Positions 1 to 12,081 of a stretch of 64,000 nt of DNA are shown here, piece by piece; within the stretch, counting starts at the first letter, position 1, and each line of letters starts with the position of its first letter. Position numbers and translations under genes: made by a program. Source of the DNA: Melieria omissa (taxonomy: Eukaryota; Arthropoda; Insecta; Diptera; Ulidiidae); the NCBI GenBank assembly GCA_963971225.1, contig OZ020269.1, positions 25,838,963-25,902,962 of the forward strand. Direction: 5' to 3'. The notes under the pieces were generated by a model. It had not been told where the DNA came from. It made no database searches and worked only from the letters and a program-made list of their open reading frames with translations.

Positions 1-741
1 ACAGGCTTTGACTGAAGTAGAGTTCAGTTGGGCCCTTCGATAATTAGAAAGTTAGAAATTTTACTGTGGGAAGATTGTAGAGGAAAGAGTTGGTGAACAT
101 TTAAGAGGAGGTACTGGAGACAGTAAAAGGGAAGCTGCATACCCACAAATTCTACGGAAAAAATATGCCTTTTACACCTTAAAATTCCATTAAATTTAAA
201 CATATTTAATTGTCAAGTTTTTTACACTCCAGCTATAAATCCAACTTGAATCTGAGATAATGTGAGGTCTAATAGTAGTGCGGTATTTGTTAAGACTACA
301 TATTAACTGGGGAGTGCTCTTTTTTTACTTCTTGGCTTCTAACAAAATTGAGGCTTATGGAAATGATTTATGAAGTTTAGCATATTTAAATGGAATCTGC
401 TCTTTGTCGAAATAAAATTAAAAATAGATCGATTAAAATGTACTTTTGTACTTCTGTTTTTTCTGGTGACCTTTGAAGATATTCTGTTTGTGAGATATTC
501 TGTCAAAATTAGACATTAATGATGGAAGTGTTCGTTTACCACTTTATTTTTTTTTTGGTTTCTGAAATAAGTAAAATGTTTGTTAAGGCTTCTACAGTAA
601 AAGTATTAGTAAAAGTATAGATTTTTTATGGATTGATTTTGTGAATAAGGATAATTGGATTCTGCTTCTTGAAGTGATCGAACATTGATCGATTTTGGGT
701 TTTAATTGTTAACACTTATTTTTTAGTTATTTTGTTTTCAT
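1..741. other. AT-rich DNA, nothing recognised
   Basis: AT-rich sequence with short homopolymer T runs and no frame longer than background. I see no repeat structure or family similarity here. Confidence 0.5.
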
Positions 742-1145
742 GGACGATTTAACTGTTTATTGCTTAGATCAGACACTCGACAAAGAAGTTTTCGATTCGA
801 ATTCAATTCAGTTTCTTGCTGAGATCAGAAACTGGATGAAGAAGTTTTCGATTTGAATTCAATTTCGTTTCTTGCTGAGATCAAAGAAGTTTTCGACTCT
901 CGACAAAGAAGTTTTCAATTCGAATTAAATTTGGTTTCTTGCTTAGATCAGATGCTGGACAAAAGGTATTAATTCCAACTTATTTTTTGTCTTGTTGAGA
1001 TCAGACAGTGGGCAAAGAAGTTTTCGATTTGAATTGAATTCTGTTTCTTGTTGAGATCAGACAATGGGCAAAGAAGTTTTCGATTCCAATTTAATCTTTT
1101 TCTTGTTGAGAATTCAATTTTTTTTTTAAATCAGATGCTGGTTTT
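742..1145. repeat. Minisatellite of about 60 bp, about six diverged units
   Basis: A unit of roughly 60 bp recurs imperfectly. Each copy holds the words TGAGATCAGA, CAAAGAAGTTTTCGATT and GAATTCAATT in the same order. Copies differ by point changes and small deletions, so the array is old. The flanks (1146-1860) are AT-rich and show nothing recognisable. Confidence 0.7.
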
Positions 1146-2552
1146 GATTTTTGATTTTGTTGAGTTTCTACTTGTAAGACAGTGGACTTAATTACTGACT
1201 TCGTTATTCTAGAAATCATGGATACATTTTGTTGATTTGTTTATATTGCGATCCCTCTATGCCCAAACTTAATGTTCTAAAAATTAGTTTAGAAATCTTT
1301 TATAAGATATTGTTAGCTAAATCTTAACTCTTAATTTAAGAGTCCTGCTAAACGTTAGAATCCAGGGGAAGCGGAGGGGTTTTGTATTTAGACATAAGTG
1401 ACAGTGACTGCCAACTGAAACAGGATTCAGGATTAGATTTTATTGAAAACAAGTGGTATTGTTGCGCATATTCTACAGAAGAAAAATAGATACACAGATA
1501 GTTTTCGAAAAGCTTTGTTGTTGTTGTTGTATATGTAAAAATTCTTAAGATGATTCCTCGATGCTGTCAGTACAATATTCAATCAGTTCAATAGACCTCT
1601 TAAAAAAAGTATCACAACTTCTTTCACACAGGGATACAATAATTTAATTCTATGTTTAAAAATTTAAGAGACTAATGGTTAAAACGAAAAACAGTTATAG
1701 GTTTAATCAGACAATTTGAATTCTCAGAACTTCTTTCTACTTTATTATATCCAAGTTTTATTTTGAAATTAAATCGTTGATGTTTGATTGCGCTTCAAAC
1801 AGCTACCAACTACTAATACCACCAAAAAGTGTGCCCCAACAACAAACCAGTTTTACTGACGTTGCACACTTCAATTGCTGCTCGCGAATTGAACTGTGTG
1901 CCACGTTCCGTTACATAGCAGAATCGATACAAAACTAATGAGGCTGCAGGATGTGGGAACGGCGCGGAATTTTAGGCTTTCAAAAGGATATGTCTGTGTG
2001 TGTGTGTGTGTTTGTGTGAGAGGTGCGGGAGTGACATCACCTGCTGAAGATGCATCACTGCCTGCTACCGATTTAAGGCTCTTCTTATTAGAAGTTGCTG
2101 TCGTTGTTGTTGTTGTTGTTCCTGGTGGTGTTGTTGCAGTTCGTGTCAACGCTGACAGCATGCAGATGTGGTTAGGCAGGGATAAGCAGTTAGTGCGCTT
2201 GGAATGTTGGCGCAAAACCGACAGCAGCAACAGCCAATGGAGCGTGCAATTGCCAGCAACCAGCTTGGAATGCGTTGCCCGTCCCGCTGCTCAAATATTG
2301 TCGCTTAATCGATATGCTGCTGTTCTGGTGATGTTGCTGTTGTTGCTGCTGTTGCTGCCATTGTCAGTGGATGGATGTCGGTTTTGGTGTTAGGCATCAC
2401 TTTGTTGCTGCAATAGTGTTGCATTGGTGCTGATGTTGTTGTTGGTGTTGTTGGATCGAATTTTATTGGCTCTTCGTTTAGCTTGGGGCTTTAGAGTTTT
2501 CAGGCGAACGGACGCCTGCATGGCACACCCACCCAACCATTTGTACACTCAC

Positions 2553-2579
2553 TCACTCACACACACACACACACACACA
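2553..2579. repeat. (CA)n microsatellite
   Basis: An uninterrupted CA dinucleotide run preceded by (ACTC)n. Similar GT/CA tracts lie at about 1992-2020, 2704-2725 and 5005-5024 in the same block. Confidence 0.9.
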
Positions 2580-4731
2580 TAAATGCGTAAAAGCACTCGA
2601 GTTACGAGTCACAGCATGGTGACCAGCACAGAAATTCAATTATTGGCAAAAGTGTAGTGAAGTGTACATCCACCTAAATGCCACTACCTAAACGATTCTG
2701 TGTGTTTGTGTGTGTGTGTGTGTGTGGTCATTGCTGTTGTTCTTGTTGTTGCAGCTAATTTCGCTTAGAGCAATGATTGCTGCAGCTTAATGGCAGTCGT
2801 GCCAACGCGCCCACAACAACAGCAACCAATCGTCCAGCCCAGTCAACCAACGCCAACCAACTCGTTGGCAACGAGTACAACACCAGCTCCGCGCCACAAT
2901 ATGAAATATTAATCATTTTTGTTTTGCTTTTGTGCAACATTCATCAACGCACCGCATATATTTTGCAAAGCCGCCACAAAATGGCAAATGCGCCAACTAC
3001 AGCAACAGCAACAGCAGCTGCCGGTTGCGTGCGATGGCGTGCGTGTTGGTCTGTCTGTCTGTCCGTTTACTTGTCAATGTTGCACCAGTTTTGCGACAGG
3101 CAGGCCGACGGTTGGGCGCTGTGGCTGTGAAACTGTGGCTTCTGCTACATGTCGTCGTCAGTCAGCCATCATTGGCGCACTCGTCATACGGACAGACGGC
3201 TTTCATGGTTGCGCCAATTCATCGATTATTCGCGAACGGGCAGCGGTGACCATGCGCCAGCCAACTGAATGTGGAACACGCACTGCGCGGATCGCAATTG
3301 CTGGAATGATGCGACTGTAAACACTTTCGCTGTTGCATTCAAGAAGCGCACTTTTGGCACATTTTAGGCGCTTCGTAATTTAGCGACTAGTGTGATGGAC
3401 TACGAATTGAAGCTCAAAACACAGCAGACATTTCGCTTTCGGCTATGTCTGTGCGCTGACAAGTGTCTTTCATATCAGTTTTCTAACAATTCGATTCCCA
3501 GTTCCTTCGTTCGAAGTTTTTGAGGTTAGGTGTGAGTAGTTAACCTCACTTGGCATTGTCTCATGACTTAAGCACAACGCCTGCAATATGATTTGCCCTG
3601 CTTCTGCTCAAATGACATGCGTTTCATTACTTGTAATGAAGCCGAAAATCCGCACCAAAAACCTCCCCACACGAAGTGTGCGTACGCACCAGAAATCCTG
3701 CAATTTATAAATATTTGACGCTCTTTCATTGTTATTGCAAGTGTGTGTATCCTTGGAGCTTCCGCTGCCCGCTGCTCAGGCAGCGACGGCGACAATTGTC
3801 GATGTTGTACTTGCCGCGGCGTCGTCGCGGTGTTGAGGAAATGAAGAAGAAGAAGAAGAAGGTGAAAACTCGTTGCGTATTTCAACTGCAGCATTCGCTA
3901 GTATCAGTTGTGTGTCGATGTTGCCGTTGTCTGCCGAAGACGAATCATAACTGCGCCGCACGATTGTACACCTTTGGCCCCACCGACAGCGACAGCGCAA
4001 GCAATGCCCAGCTCGGCTGGTTACCTCGCATAACAGCTCAGCTCAGCTCAACTGGCTTCGGCGTCGTGGTCGCCGTTGTCGCTGTGCTGCTGACGGGTTT
4101 CGTTGCATGCCACGCCGCTGTCGTTCGCTCGCCTCATTTGCGAATAGCTGACAGCGGTGCCATGCGATGCCTTGGCCTGATGGAGCGACTTGCGGATACA
4201 GCAAATGACGGCCGCAATAAGGTAGCGCAGGCTGGCTGTGTGTATATGTATGTGTGTGTGAAATGGTTTGACTATTGCCGCCGCACCGGCTTTGACGCCG
4301 AATCTCCAGTTGTCGCCGTATCTAACAGCAACTGGCTGCCACCTCGTTTCGACATGCCTGCTGCTGTTACTGTTGCTGTTATTATTGTTGTTGTTATTGC
4401 TGCTGTTTCTACCATTTGGTCGTCTGTCTGTCCGTGCGTTGCTTGTTCATTTGTGTGATTTGGAAATTGTACTTTGCGCACATAAATCTAAAATGTTGTT
4501 GCGAGTACAGCGACAGCGGACAGCAACAACAATGACTACGGCAACGCCATCTGCAACAATACACAGATACACAAAGCAGCCACGGCTACAGATACACACG
4601 ACATCGTCGCTGCGAATTGTGCGGCTCGACTCGTTTCGCTCGCAGTTGTTGGCGCAGGCGAAAAATACCAAAAAGCGGCTACAAAAACAAGCAAAAATTG
4701 CGAGAAATGGCTTTCGGTGCTGGCAATAAGA

Positions 4732-4799
4732 AGTGGAGTGAGGAGTGGAGTGGAGTGGAGTGGAGTGAGGAGTGGAGCAGAGTAGAGTGGAGTGGGCGT
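4732..4799. repeat. (GGAGT)n-type microsatellite
   Basis: An imperfect pentanucleotide run of GGAGT units with occasional GAGGAGT and AGAGT variants. It creates repetitive open frames on both strands that are not genes. Confidence 0.85.
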
Positions 4800-5500
4800 T
4801 GGGCTGAATTTGCCGGCCGCTTTTAGTGAATTGACATAAGAACAACAACAACAAATAATACTAATCATAACAGGAACAAGAATGAAAGCGACAAAATCAC
4901 ACATCGGTTGGGCCGAAGACGTCCATGGAGCTTACACATGCAGCCGACAAGCTGGCAGGCAGTCAGTCAGTCAGTTGAAATATGTATTGCGAATGGAACG
5001 CAAAGCACACACACACACACACACGGTGGGGTCACTCGCGTCTGTGTTTGTGTGTGTGTGTAGCGTAAAGGACACAGAGCAGAGAGCTGATTCCAAATCT
5101 AAAAGCAAACGTCACCTTTTGAGGGCCAGCAAAGCCGCAAATGAAAATTTTCGCAACGATTTTCCTCGATTCAAAAGTGCTGCCATGCCGAATTTTTGCC
5201 CAGCACACATTCAAATAAATACAACAAATACTGATGGCAAAGGGGGCGGCAGGCAATACACAGAAATACACATCGACCATATGGGAGGAGTAGTAAATGT
5301 CTAAAAAAAAACAACAACATTATGGAAAGCGTAAGAAAGTGGATGGGAAGGGATGAAAATTTGTGTATGAATTTGCAGCGAGAAGGCAATCAAATTTGCT
5401 GAATATTGGAATGAATGAATGAATGAATTGAATTTTTGAAAGTTCATGTATCGAACTCTGCTGGCATCAATATGAAAATTAATTTCGTATGAAAATAATA

Positions 5501-6044
5501 TTAACCCATATAAGCCCAGCGATTTTTTTTGTCAATATTCGAATGAAATAGTTTTTTTTAAGGTGAAATGGGATCGGACAATTCAAATTTGAAGTCAAAA
5601 AAATTTTCCGATTTTTGTTTTTCGAGATATTTGGTGTTTAATAAATCGAACACCTAACTTTAAATATATATTGTGGCTATAATATTGCTTTTATGGGAAA
5701 AGTGTAAATATATTTTCGAGAGTTTGATCAATTTTTAACAAGACTGCATAGTTACTTTTTTAAATATTATTGTTTTTTAATGTTTTTCGATGCTTTTGAA
5801 ATTATGTCAAAAATTACTTTTTGTTTGGGGAAATCATACAACTGGGAAGAGGTGCGAGAAATGAATATATTTATCCCATATTATACAAAATATCCCATGT
5901 TAACTTTTTGTATTCCTTATTACAAATCAGACCATTATATTATGCAAAACTTTCGCGTTTAAAGTTTAAAAAAGACCCAAAAATTTGTGGAAAATGCTTA
6001 AATTTACTGTTCGATTAATCGAACATTGGGCCGATATGGGTTAA
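5501..6044 (+). mobile_element. piggyBac-like MITE, TTAA-flanked, copy 1
   Basis: A 544 bp unit bounded by TTAA on both sides. The inner ends are inverted: CCCATATAAGCCCA at the left, and CCCATATCGGCCCA when the right end is reverse-complemented. TTAA targets with CCC-starting ends are characteristic of the piggyBac superfamily. A second copy in the opposite orientation at 42698-43239 is nearly identical along its whole length, which fixes both boundaries. There is no transposase; the frames of about 60 codons inside are incidental. It is inferred to be non-autonomous and to depend on a source element not seen here. Confidence 0.85.
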
Positions 6045-8530
6045 CTTTCAGCGTTTGCCATACGTAGTGTAATTTGTATGCCACCGCCGTTGCCAAAAAT
6101 TGTCTAAAACAACTCGTATCAAAAGTTTAAACTTTTAAGCTGCTTTGGCTGCGCACAGTCGGTCGGTCCTTCATTATCTTCGCTTATTTCGCTCGCTACT
6201 CATTTGCAATTTCAATTGCTGCCAATGGGCAGTGGGCATGGCTGGCATTATTCAACATTGCCTCATACTTACAGCAAAAATAACAAACATTCGCACACAC
6301 ACATACACACACATGAAATGTTTAATATGTGGCACGTTTGTACTGCAAGCATAATGAAAATAATAACAAATAAAATAAAACCAAAAATATGAAAACAACA
6401 AAATGATTTTATAATAAGAACCAACTGCCACGCCAGCAAAGCCATCAAACGGCTAAACGCTGTTGCACAGTCAGTGCGCTGCGACCGTTGCTGCTGAAGT
6501 CCAGCGCTGGCCAATTGGTGTCTGTGTGTGTGTGGGGGGGAGTGAGGGAGTGAGAGCGCGCGCAGCTAAACAAATTGAAAATGAAATAAATGAAAATAAA
6601 ACGAAACGCAATGCAATGCCGCAAGTATGGAGAGAGGTGAAAGTGCAGCATTTAAGCATTGTTGTTGTTGTTGTTGGTGGTTAGCTTTGGCGGTTTGACT
6701 GCTTTGCAGCGCTCACACGCCAACACACACAACCATTTCCCACTGCGTTGACCCCTGTTGCAAGGGTTCGCCCCAACATCACGCTTACATTTTTGTTGTT
6801 GTTCGCCACATCCACCTCCCACTGGCATTTGGCCATGGTTTTTGTTTCCGTTGTAGCATTTTATATTATTACTCTTTCGTCGTTACTGTTGTTGTTGTTG
6901 TTGTTTTTTGCGCATTACATACACATCGCATGTCCAGCAGTTCATCCTTCAGCAGCGCCATCAGCCGGTGGCCTCCGCCCATGCCACCTTTGCACTGCGC
7001 GCATATGAGTTGCTCGCCCCCCTCCCCCAACACTCTAACAATCTGACCGTTGCTGCTGGCCTGTGTAGCTTAACGAGTGCAATGGGTATTTTTGCCGTTT
7101 TTGTTAGTTTTGTTGCTGTTTGTTCGTGCGCCTTTTCCGCCGTTGACCTCCCGCGCTCAACCATCATTCGGTCGCCATCTAACCATAACCTCAAAGTTAA
7201 GGAAGAGTAAAAAGCGTTCAACATTTATGCCGCCGTCCATATTCGTTCATTTGTTCGTGGGTTCATGCGTTCGTTCGTCTGTGTTTGTGCAACGGTCGTT
7301 CGTGCTGCATATGGCTACTGTTGTTGTTGTTGTTGCTATTATGGTGCTGACTGTTGTTATTTTTTTTTTAACTGTTGTTGCTGTGCACAGAGCGCAACTC
7401 TCGCTAATGCCAGGAGCATTGCTCGGGCTTAAAATGCTGTCACCGTCACCGCCGCCGTCACCTTCCTTCCGCAGTCAACTTGTTGTTATTGTTGTTGTTC
7501 TATCATTTTGTGTACATATATGTATGTAGGTATGAGTGTGTTGCTGTTATTATGGCCTTTATTCATTTATGCATTTTGCTTGATGTCGTCCGCAAGTTGC
7601 GTTGCGTTTTATCGACAATGCGACAGTGCCGACGACGAAGCGAAGTGAAGGCGAGCGCCTGTCCATTTGTGCAGCCACCGTTGCTGCTGCAGTGGCCCCA
7701 CAATCGCATCCTTCCACTGCCACTTTCGTTGTGTCAGGCCGCGCTTTGACTGCTCGTTGCCTGTTTCGCCCGACTGCATGTTTACTTGCGACACTTTGCC
7801 GTGATGTGCCGCGCCGTGCGGTTGTTGTCACTTTTTCTTTGCTGCTTTTAGTGTCGCTTTTGAGGTAAAATTGAATTGAGTTGCCACAGCGACGCAACTT
7901 ACACTCGACCAAGTTTAGCCGCAAGTGCAGGCAAATTTGTTTTGTATCCAAAGCTCGATGGCAGAAGCGTGCTGTTGCAAAGATTTTAAGCTACTTGAAA
8001 TCATTGTCAAAACTTCATTCAGTGCATCGTCCAATTACGAAAGATTGAATGCTGAACGCTGAAGAGTGATGCCATGGATTTTGGCTATTAATGTATGCAA
8101 AGCATAGGAAGAAAGGAATTGAAAAGAATATTGGCTTAGATTGTTACCAACTGGAATGATCCATTGAGCCTCTAAAGCGCTTCAAAGAACTTGTCCTATC
8201 GCTCAAATTAATCTTCAAATGCAGAGGTCGCTTAAAGGCTAAGTAACATATAACGATCCCGCGCAATTTCAGTCCTGAAAAATACAGGGATTGATCGAAG
8301 CATAAAAATAGTCATTTTAATTTCAAAAATTATTACATATTGAATTGAATTTGATTTATTTTGCAATGGCGGAAACCGTGGCCAATACCTCCAAAGGGTA
8401 TACGAAGATTTATATACGATTTCACCTAATAGTATTGAAGCATAGATATGCTTTTTATCACCAGGTTTGTCAAGTAGTTTGGCAATTGGAAATGCATTTT
8501 TGTGTTATTAATTTTATTTTATTTGTCATA

Positions 8531-8640
8531 AATATTGGATGAGTGCATAAGTTCGTGCCCGATTTGAAGTCAAAACTCAAATTGAAATTTTTCAAAACAA
8601 AATCTTTATTAATCAATTACACTACTCGACAAAAAATGGG
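8531..8640 (-). mobile_element. Probable right end of a mariner element (TIR and 3' UTR)
   Basis: The sequence GCATAAGTTCGTGCCCGATT near 8550 resembles the terminal repeat of mariner elements. It lies just beyond the 3' end of the minus-strand mariner transposase relic at 9620-10350, with the foldback element 8620-9655 between. The join is inferred: removing that insertion would bring the transposase 3' end close to this terminal sequence. The opposite mariner end was not found. Confidence 0.5.
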
Positions 8641-9655
8641 TTCATCGCGGGCTCCTAAAAACAAAAGTATTTTTTCGACTAATCTTCGGCTGCTGAACAC
8701 GAAACTGAAAATAAAAAATTTTCTTAAGAAGTGTTTTCGAAAAATCTTCGAAAACACGTTTTTACTAACGTTTTAACTAACCTTTCCAACAATATATAGA
8801 CTGTCCAAATCCGATGAGATTTGGGGAAGTTACTGACGATGAAAGTTGAAAAAATTGAATTTTTTGACCATTTCCAAAAAATTCTAAATTTTCGAATGGT
8901 TTTTTTTATAGATAAAATAAATGAGCTCCTCTGGTTTTAAGATCTAAGATGAAAGATATATTATTTAACTTTCAGGACCAAAATATGTCAGGCATGCGAA
9001 ACATAAATGTTTTGAATCAGTCTGTAGATTCATACATCTAAATTGTTTTCTATTTCAAAGTTCTGAAAGTTCAAAATAGAAAATTTAGTTAAAAGGAAAC
9101 ATTTTTTCTCTTCCATTTGATACCCATATCTTCATCATTGCACAATCGCAAATATTAAAAAAAAATTATTTAAATGTGAATATCCTTAAAATTTTTAAGT
9201 CCTTTAAGAAGGTTTTTGGGTAAGAAAATGAAAAACTGACTATGCCCGGATATTATAAATGACCTCTAGTTTCACGTCTATATCAACATTTGGATGGGTC
9301 TCGGGAAAATAAAAAAATTTTTTCGCACGGTGTAATAAATGAAAAGTTGGTGTTTTCACTCCGTGCATTATAACTTTGTTATTTTTCTTTCAATTCTATT
9401 GATGTTAGGTTTAATAGTTGCTCAAATAATGTATCTTTCATCTTAGACGGGTCATATGAGTTAGTCGGATGGTTGGTTTACGAGATATGTGCTCATAACT
9501 GAAATAAGAGGGGAAATTTGTTTTTCGAAGATTTTTCGAAAACACTTAAGAAAAATTTTTTGATTTTCAGTTGCGTTTTCAGCAGCCGAAAATTAGTCTA
9601 AAAAATACTTTTATTTTGAGGAGTATTTTTCGTCTCGATACACTGTATTCGCCAT
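8620..9655. mobile_element. Foldback-type element with about 100 bp inverted arms
   Basis: Positions about 8648-8757 and 9523-9620 are inverted copies of each other over roughly 100 bp, sharing words such as TTCGGCTGCTGAA and AAGTGTTTTCGAAAAATC. Similarity may extend weakly to 8620 and 9655. A smaller inverted pair around TTCGCACGGTG and CACTCCGTGC lies inside at about 9325-9370. No coding capacity is visible. It separates the mariner relic from its probable end, so it inserted after the mariner. No clear target duplication was found. Confidence 0.65.
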
Positions 9656-10350
9656 ATAACACTGTATTCGCCATCATGTTCGGCAATCTACTCCCAACGA
9701 TCAACCAACTTACGGATGCCGGATTCATAAAAATCACGTTTTTTTTCGTTAAAAAAGAGGACAGGTGGTTTTTAACGTCGTCCACGGTCTTAAATCTTTT
9801 TCCATTCAAATTGTTCTGCAATGATCGGAATAAGGGGAAATCAGAAGGCGCGATGTCTGGCGAATATGGAGGATGCGACATGATTTCCCAGTTCATCTGC
9901 TTCAGTCTGGACAGAGTCGGTTTTGCAACATGTGGTCTGGCGTTAGTGGGAGAAAGGAGTGGAAGAGAAAGGAGTCCTCTTGGCGATTGGCCAAAATGGG
10001 AGGTTTTTCTTCAATTGCTTTCTTTAATTGGGCCACTTGCTGATAATACTTAATCGCGGTAATCGTTTCGCCAAAGGGCAAGAGCTCAAAATATGTTACT
10101 CCTCGGACATCCCATCATACACACAGCAACACCTTCATCGGATGCAATTCACCTTTGGTCTCCGGTTCCGCCTTCTCGTGTGCTTGTTTCCATGTTCGTT
10201 TTCGTTAGACATTGTTATACAGAATCCATTTCTCGTCACCTGTCACAAACTGATCCAGAAAAGGCTCATTTTTGATACGTGTCGTTACACGGTCCACTTT
10301 ATTTTTTTCACTCAACTGATGCGGCACCCAAGTATCGATATACTTGTAAA
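9620..10350 (-). pseudogene. Degenerate mariner transposase
   Basis: Conceptual minus-strand translation gives mariner landmarks in order: WVPHQLSEKNK, TGDEKWILYNN (first catalytic Asp), KVLLCV-stop-WDVRG, YFELLPFGETI, NARPHVA, HPPYSPDIAPSDF (third catalytic Asp) and YESGIRKLVDRWE. The spacing between the second and third catalytic sites is 34 residues, as in mariner D34D enzymes. It is dead. There are stops after NNV, inside the WWD motif and after DRWE; the second catalytic Asp before NARPHVA reads Thr; and a frameshift lies before YESGIR. The N-terminal DNA-binding half is absent. A 19 bp direct repeat near 9641-9675 interrupts the tail. Confidence 0.85.
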
Positions 10351-10378
10351 TTTATTTTATATAGAATTTTGTTATATA

Positions 10379-11582
10379 AGGACGGTACCGAAAAGAAACT
10401 GCACACTTTTAATTCAATATTTCTCTTAGTGTAGACGTTTGATCGCAATGCGGAAGGTTAGAAATCATGATCATTTGTGCTTTTATTGTCTTTGTTTTCT
10501 CCACCACTTGTAGTACAGTTTTTTCGATATGGCGAATCGAAGAGCAGGTGCGTAGCAAATTGTGCACAATTACTGCTCTGCAAAGGGAATTTCGTACAAA
10601 TAGTTGGCCAATCGATACGTATTCAGTGTCAATAGTGTAAAAAATATAATCATCCAATTCGGAGATACTTGTTCTCTCAAAGATTTGCCAAAAAGTGGAA
10701 GAAAAAATGTCCAAGTGACCCGAAACTTGAAAAAGAAGTGCTAACATTAATGAGAAAAAACAATTCAATGTCTGCCCGAGATTTAGCAAAAAAAAGCTAG
10801 AACAAGAGCCGCTATGCTTCAAAGAGTGAAGCAAAGACATAACCTAAAAACTTACAAAAAACAAAAGGTACCCAAAAAAAAGTGAAAGACAAGTGAAAGT
10901 GAGGAAAATAAGGCTTCGAAAACTGTACGATCGCTTGCATCAGAATGTTGAGTGTGTTGTGATGGACGACGAAACTTACATTAAAATGGACTCAAGAACA
11001 TTACCAGGTCCCCAATTTTACACAAAGCAGCAAGGTGGTTCTGTCCAACCGTCAGTGTCAAAAATTGGAATTGAAAAGTTGGCAAGAAAGTCCTCATCAT
11101 CCTCATCAATTTGTTCTTGTGGCCTCAGAACTTCTCATTTCTTTACAAAGGGCACTATGTCTGCTGAGATTTACAAGAAAGAGTGTCTAAACCGTTGCCT
11201 TTTACCATTCTACAAAAAATATAATGTTTCGACAATATTTTGGCCCGATTTAACCATTTAGAAAAAACATTGTCAATTATGTTGCAAAAGAGGAGAATCC
11301 GCCAAACGCTCCAGCATTCCGCTCTATTGAGAGATATTGGGCTTTTGTCAAGCGAAATTTAAAGAAGGAAAACGTTACAAAAGAGGGTGTGCAGAATTTA
11401 ATTAAGGGGATAAAACAAAAAATTCACCGTAAAGTAAGAGAATAAATTTGTAAAATAAATTTTAATAAAAAACAAATAAAAATACCTTAAGCTTCAATAC
11501 AAAAAAATTTGTAACGAAAATTAATACAAATCGCTTTGTTGTGAGCAAAGGAATGTGTGCAGTTCCTTTTCGGTACAGTCCT
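10379..11582 (+). mobile_element. Tc1/mariner-superfamily element, degenerate, TA-flanked
   Basis: The element is 1204 bp and ends in inverted repeats. The left begins AGGACGGTACCGAAAAGAAA. The right, reverse-complemented, begins AGGACTGTACCGAAAAGGAA and also ends in CTGCACAC. TA dinucleotides flank both ends (10377-10378 and 11583-11584), the expected target duplication. The interior encodes a broken DDE transposase. It lies directly upstream of the mariner relic and may have interrupted it, but no mariner sequence was found on its far side. Confidence 0.85.
10640..11445 (+). pseudogene. Broken Tc1-like DDE transposase
   Basis: The plus strand has an N-terminal helix-turn-helix-like remnant with stops (DLPKSGRKN, near 10680). 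A readable central part follows (10893-11261) with MDDETYIK, holding the first catalytic Asp, and IFWPDL, holding the second. After a stop and apparent internal loss, the C-terminal part continues as YVAKEENPPNAP and SIERYWAFVKRNLKK, where the Glu is the likely third catalytic residue. The family is a DDxE Tc1/mariner-superfamily transposase; I do not assign a named subfamily. Part of the segment between the second and third catalytic residues is missing. Confidence 0.8.
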
Positions 11583-11800
11583 TACAACTTTTTGTTTTTA
11601 GAATTTAATTAAGGGGATAAAACAAAAAATTCGCCGTAAATTAAGAGAATACATTTTTTAAATAAATTTTAATAATAAACAAATAAAAATAACTTCAGCT
11701 TAAAAAAAAAAAATGTTTAACGAAAATAAATTAAAATCGCTTTGTTGTGAGCAAAGGAATGTGTGTAGTTTCTTTTCGGTGCAGTCCTTACAACTTTGTT
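11392..11800. repeat. Tandem duplication of the Tc1-like element's right end
   Basis: Positions about 11392-11600 and 11602-11805 are two head-to-tail copies of about 205 bp. Each contains the transposase C-terminal codons (AATTTAATTAAGGGGATAAA), the 3' UTR and the right terminal repeat ending GTCCTTACAACTTT. The copies differ by several substitutions, so the duplication is not recent. The result is two candidate right ends for one left end. Beyond it, 11800-12080 shows nothing recognisable. Confidence 0.85.
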
Positions 11801-12081
11801 TTTTATATAAAATTTTTCAAAAACAAATTTTTCACATTTTTCAAATTTGATAGAAATGCTTAAGAAAATTTAAATATTAAAAAATGAAAACCAGTCAGAA
11901 TTACCGCAATGGTCTTTTTTTAGTGTTGAAATACACACATTTTTTTGACACATGTGCATCAAAAACACATTTAACTTCTCACAAAATGTCTTAAATATTT
12001 AATATTGTAATCAGTAGAAAATTCGTAGATATTTGAGATACTTCGAAAGCACAATTCGGAAAAATTATCATCCATTCATAA

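Larger units (their letters stand above)
1860..7960. other. Simple-repeat-rich, GC-richer noncoding block
   Basis: A long stretch, interrupted by the MITE at 5501-6044, that is richer in CpG and GC than its surroundings. It is full of (GTT)n, (GT)n/(CA)n and (GCT)n runs. The open frames in it, up to 260 codons, translate into Val, Leu, Cys and Ser runs from these repeats and match no domain. The texture is that of fly intronic or 5' regulatory DNA. The repeats read GTT on the plus strand, so any transcript with the CAA-rich leader typical of flies would run on the minus strand. No promoter or exon can be fixed from sequence alone. Confidence 0.5.

Noticed and set aside
3676..4458. 260-codon plus-strand open frame
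   Set aside because: Val/Ala/Cys-rich translation of simple repeats; ends without supporting signals.
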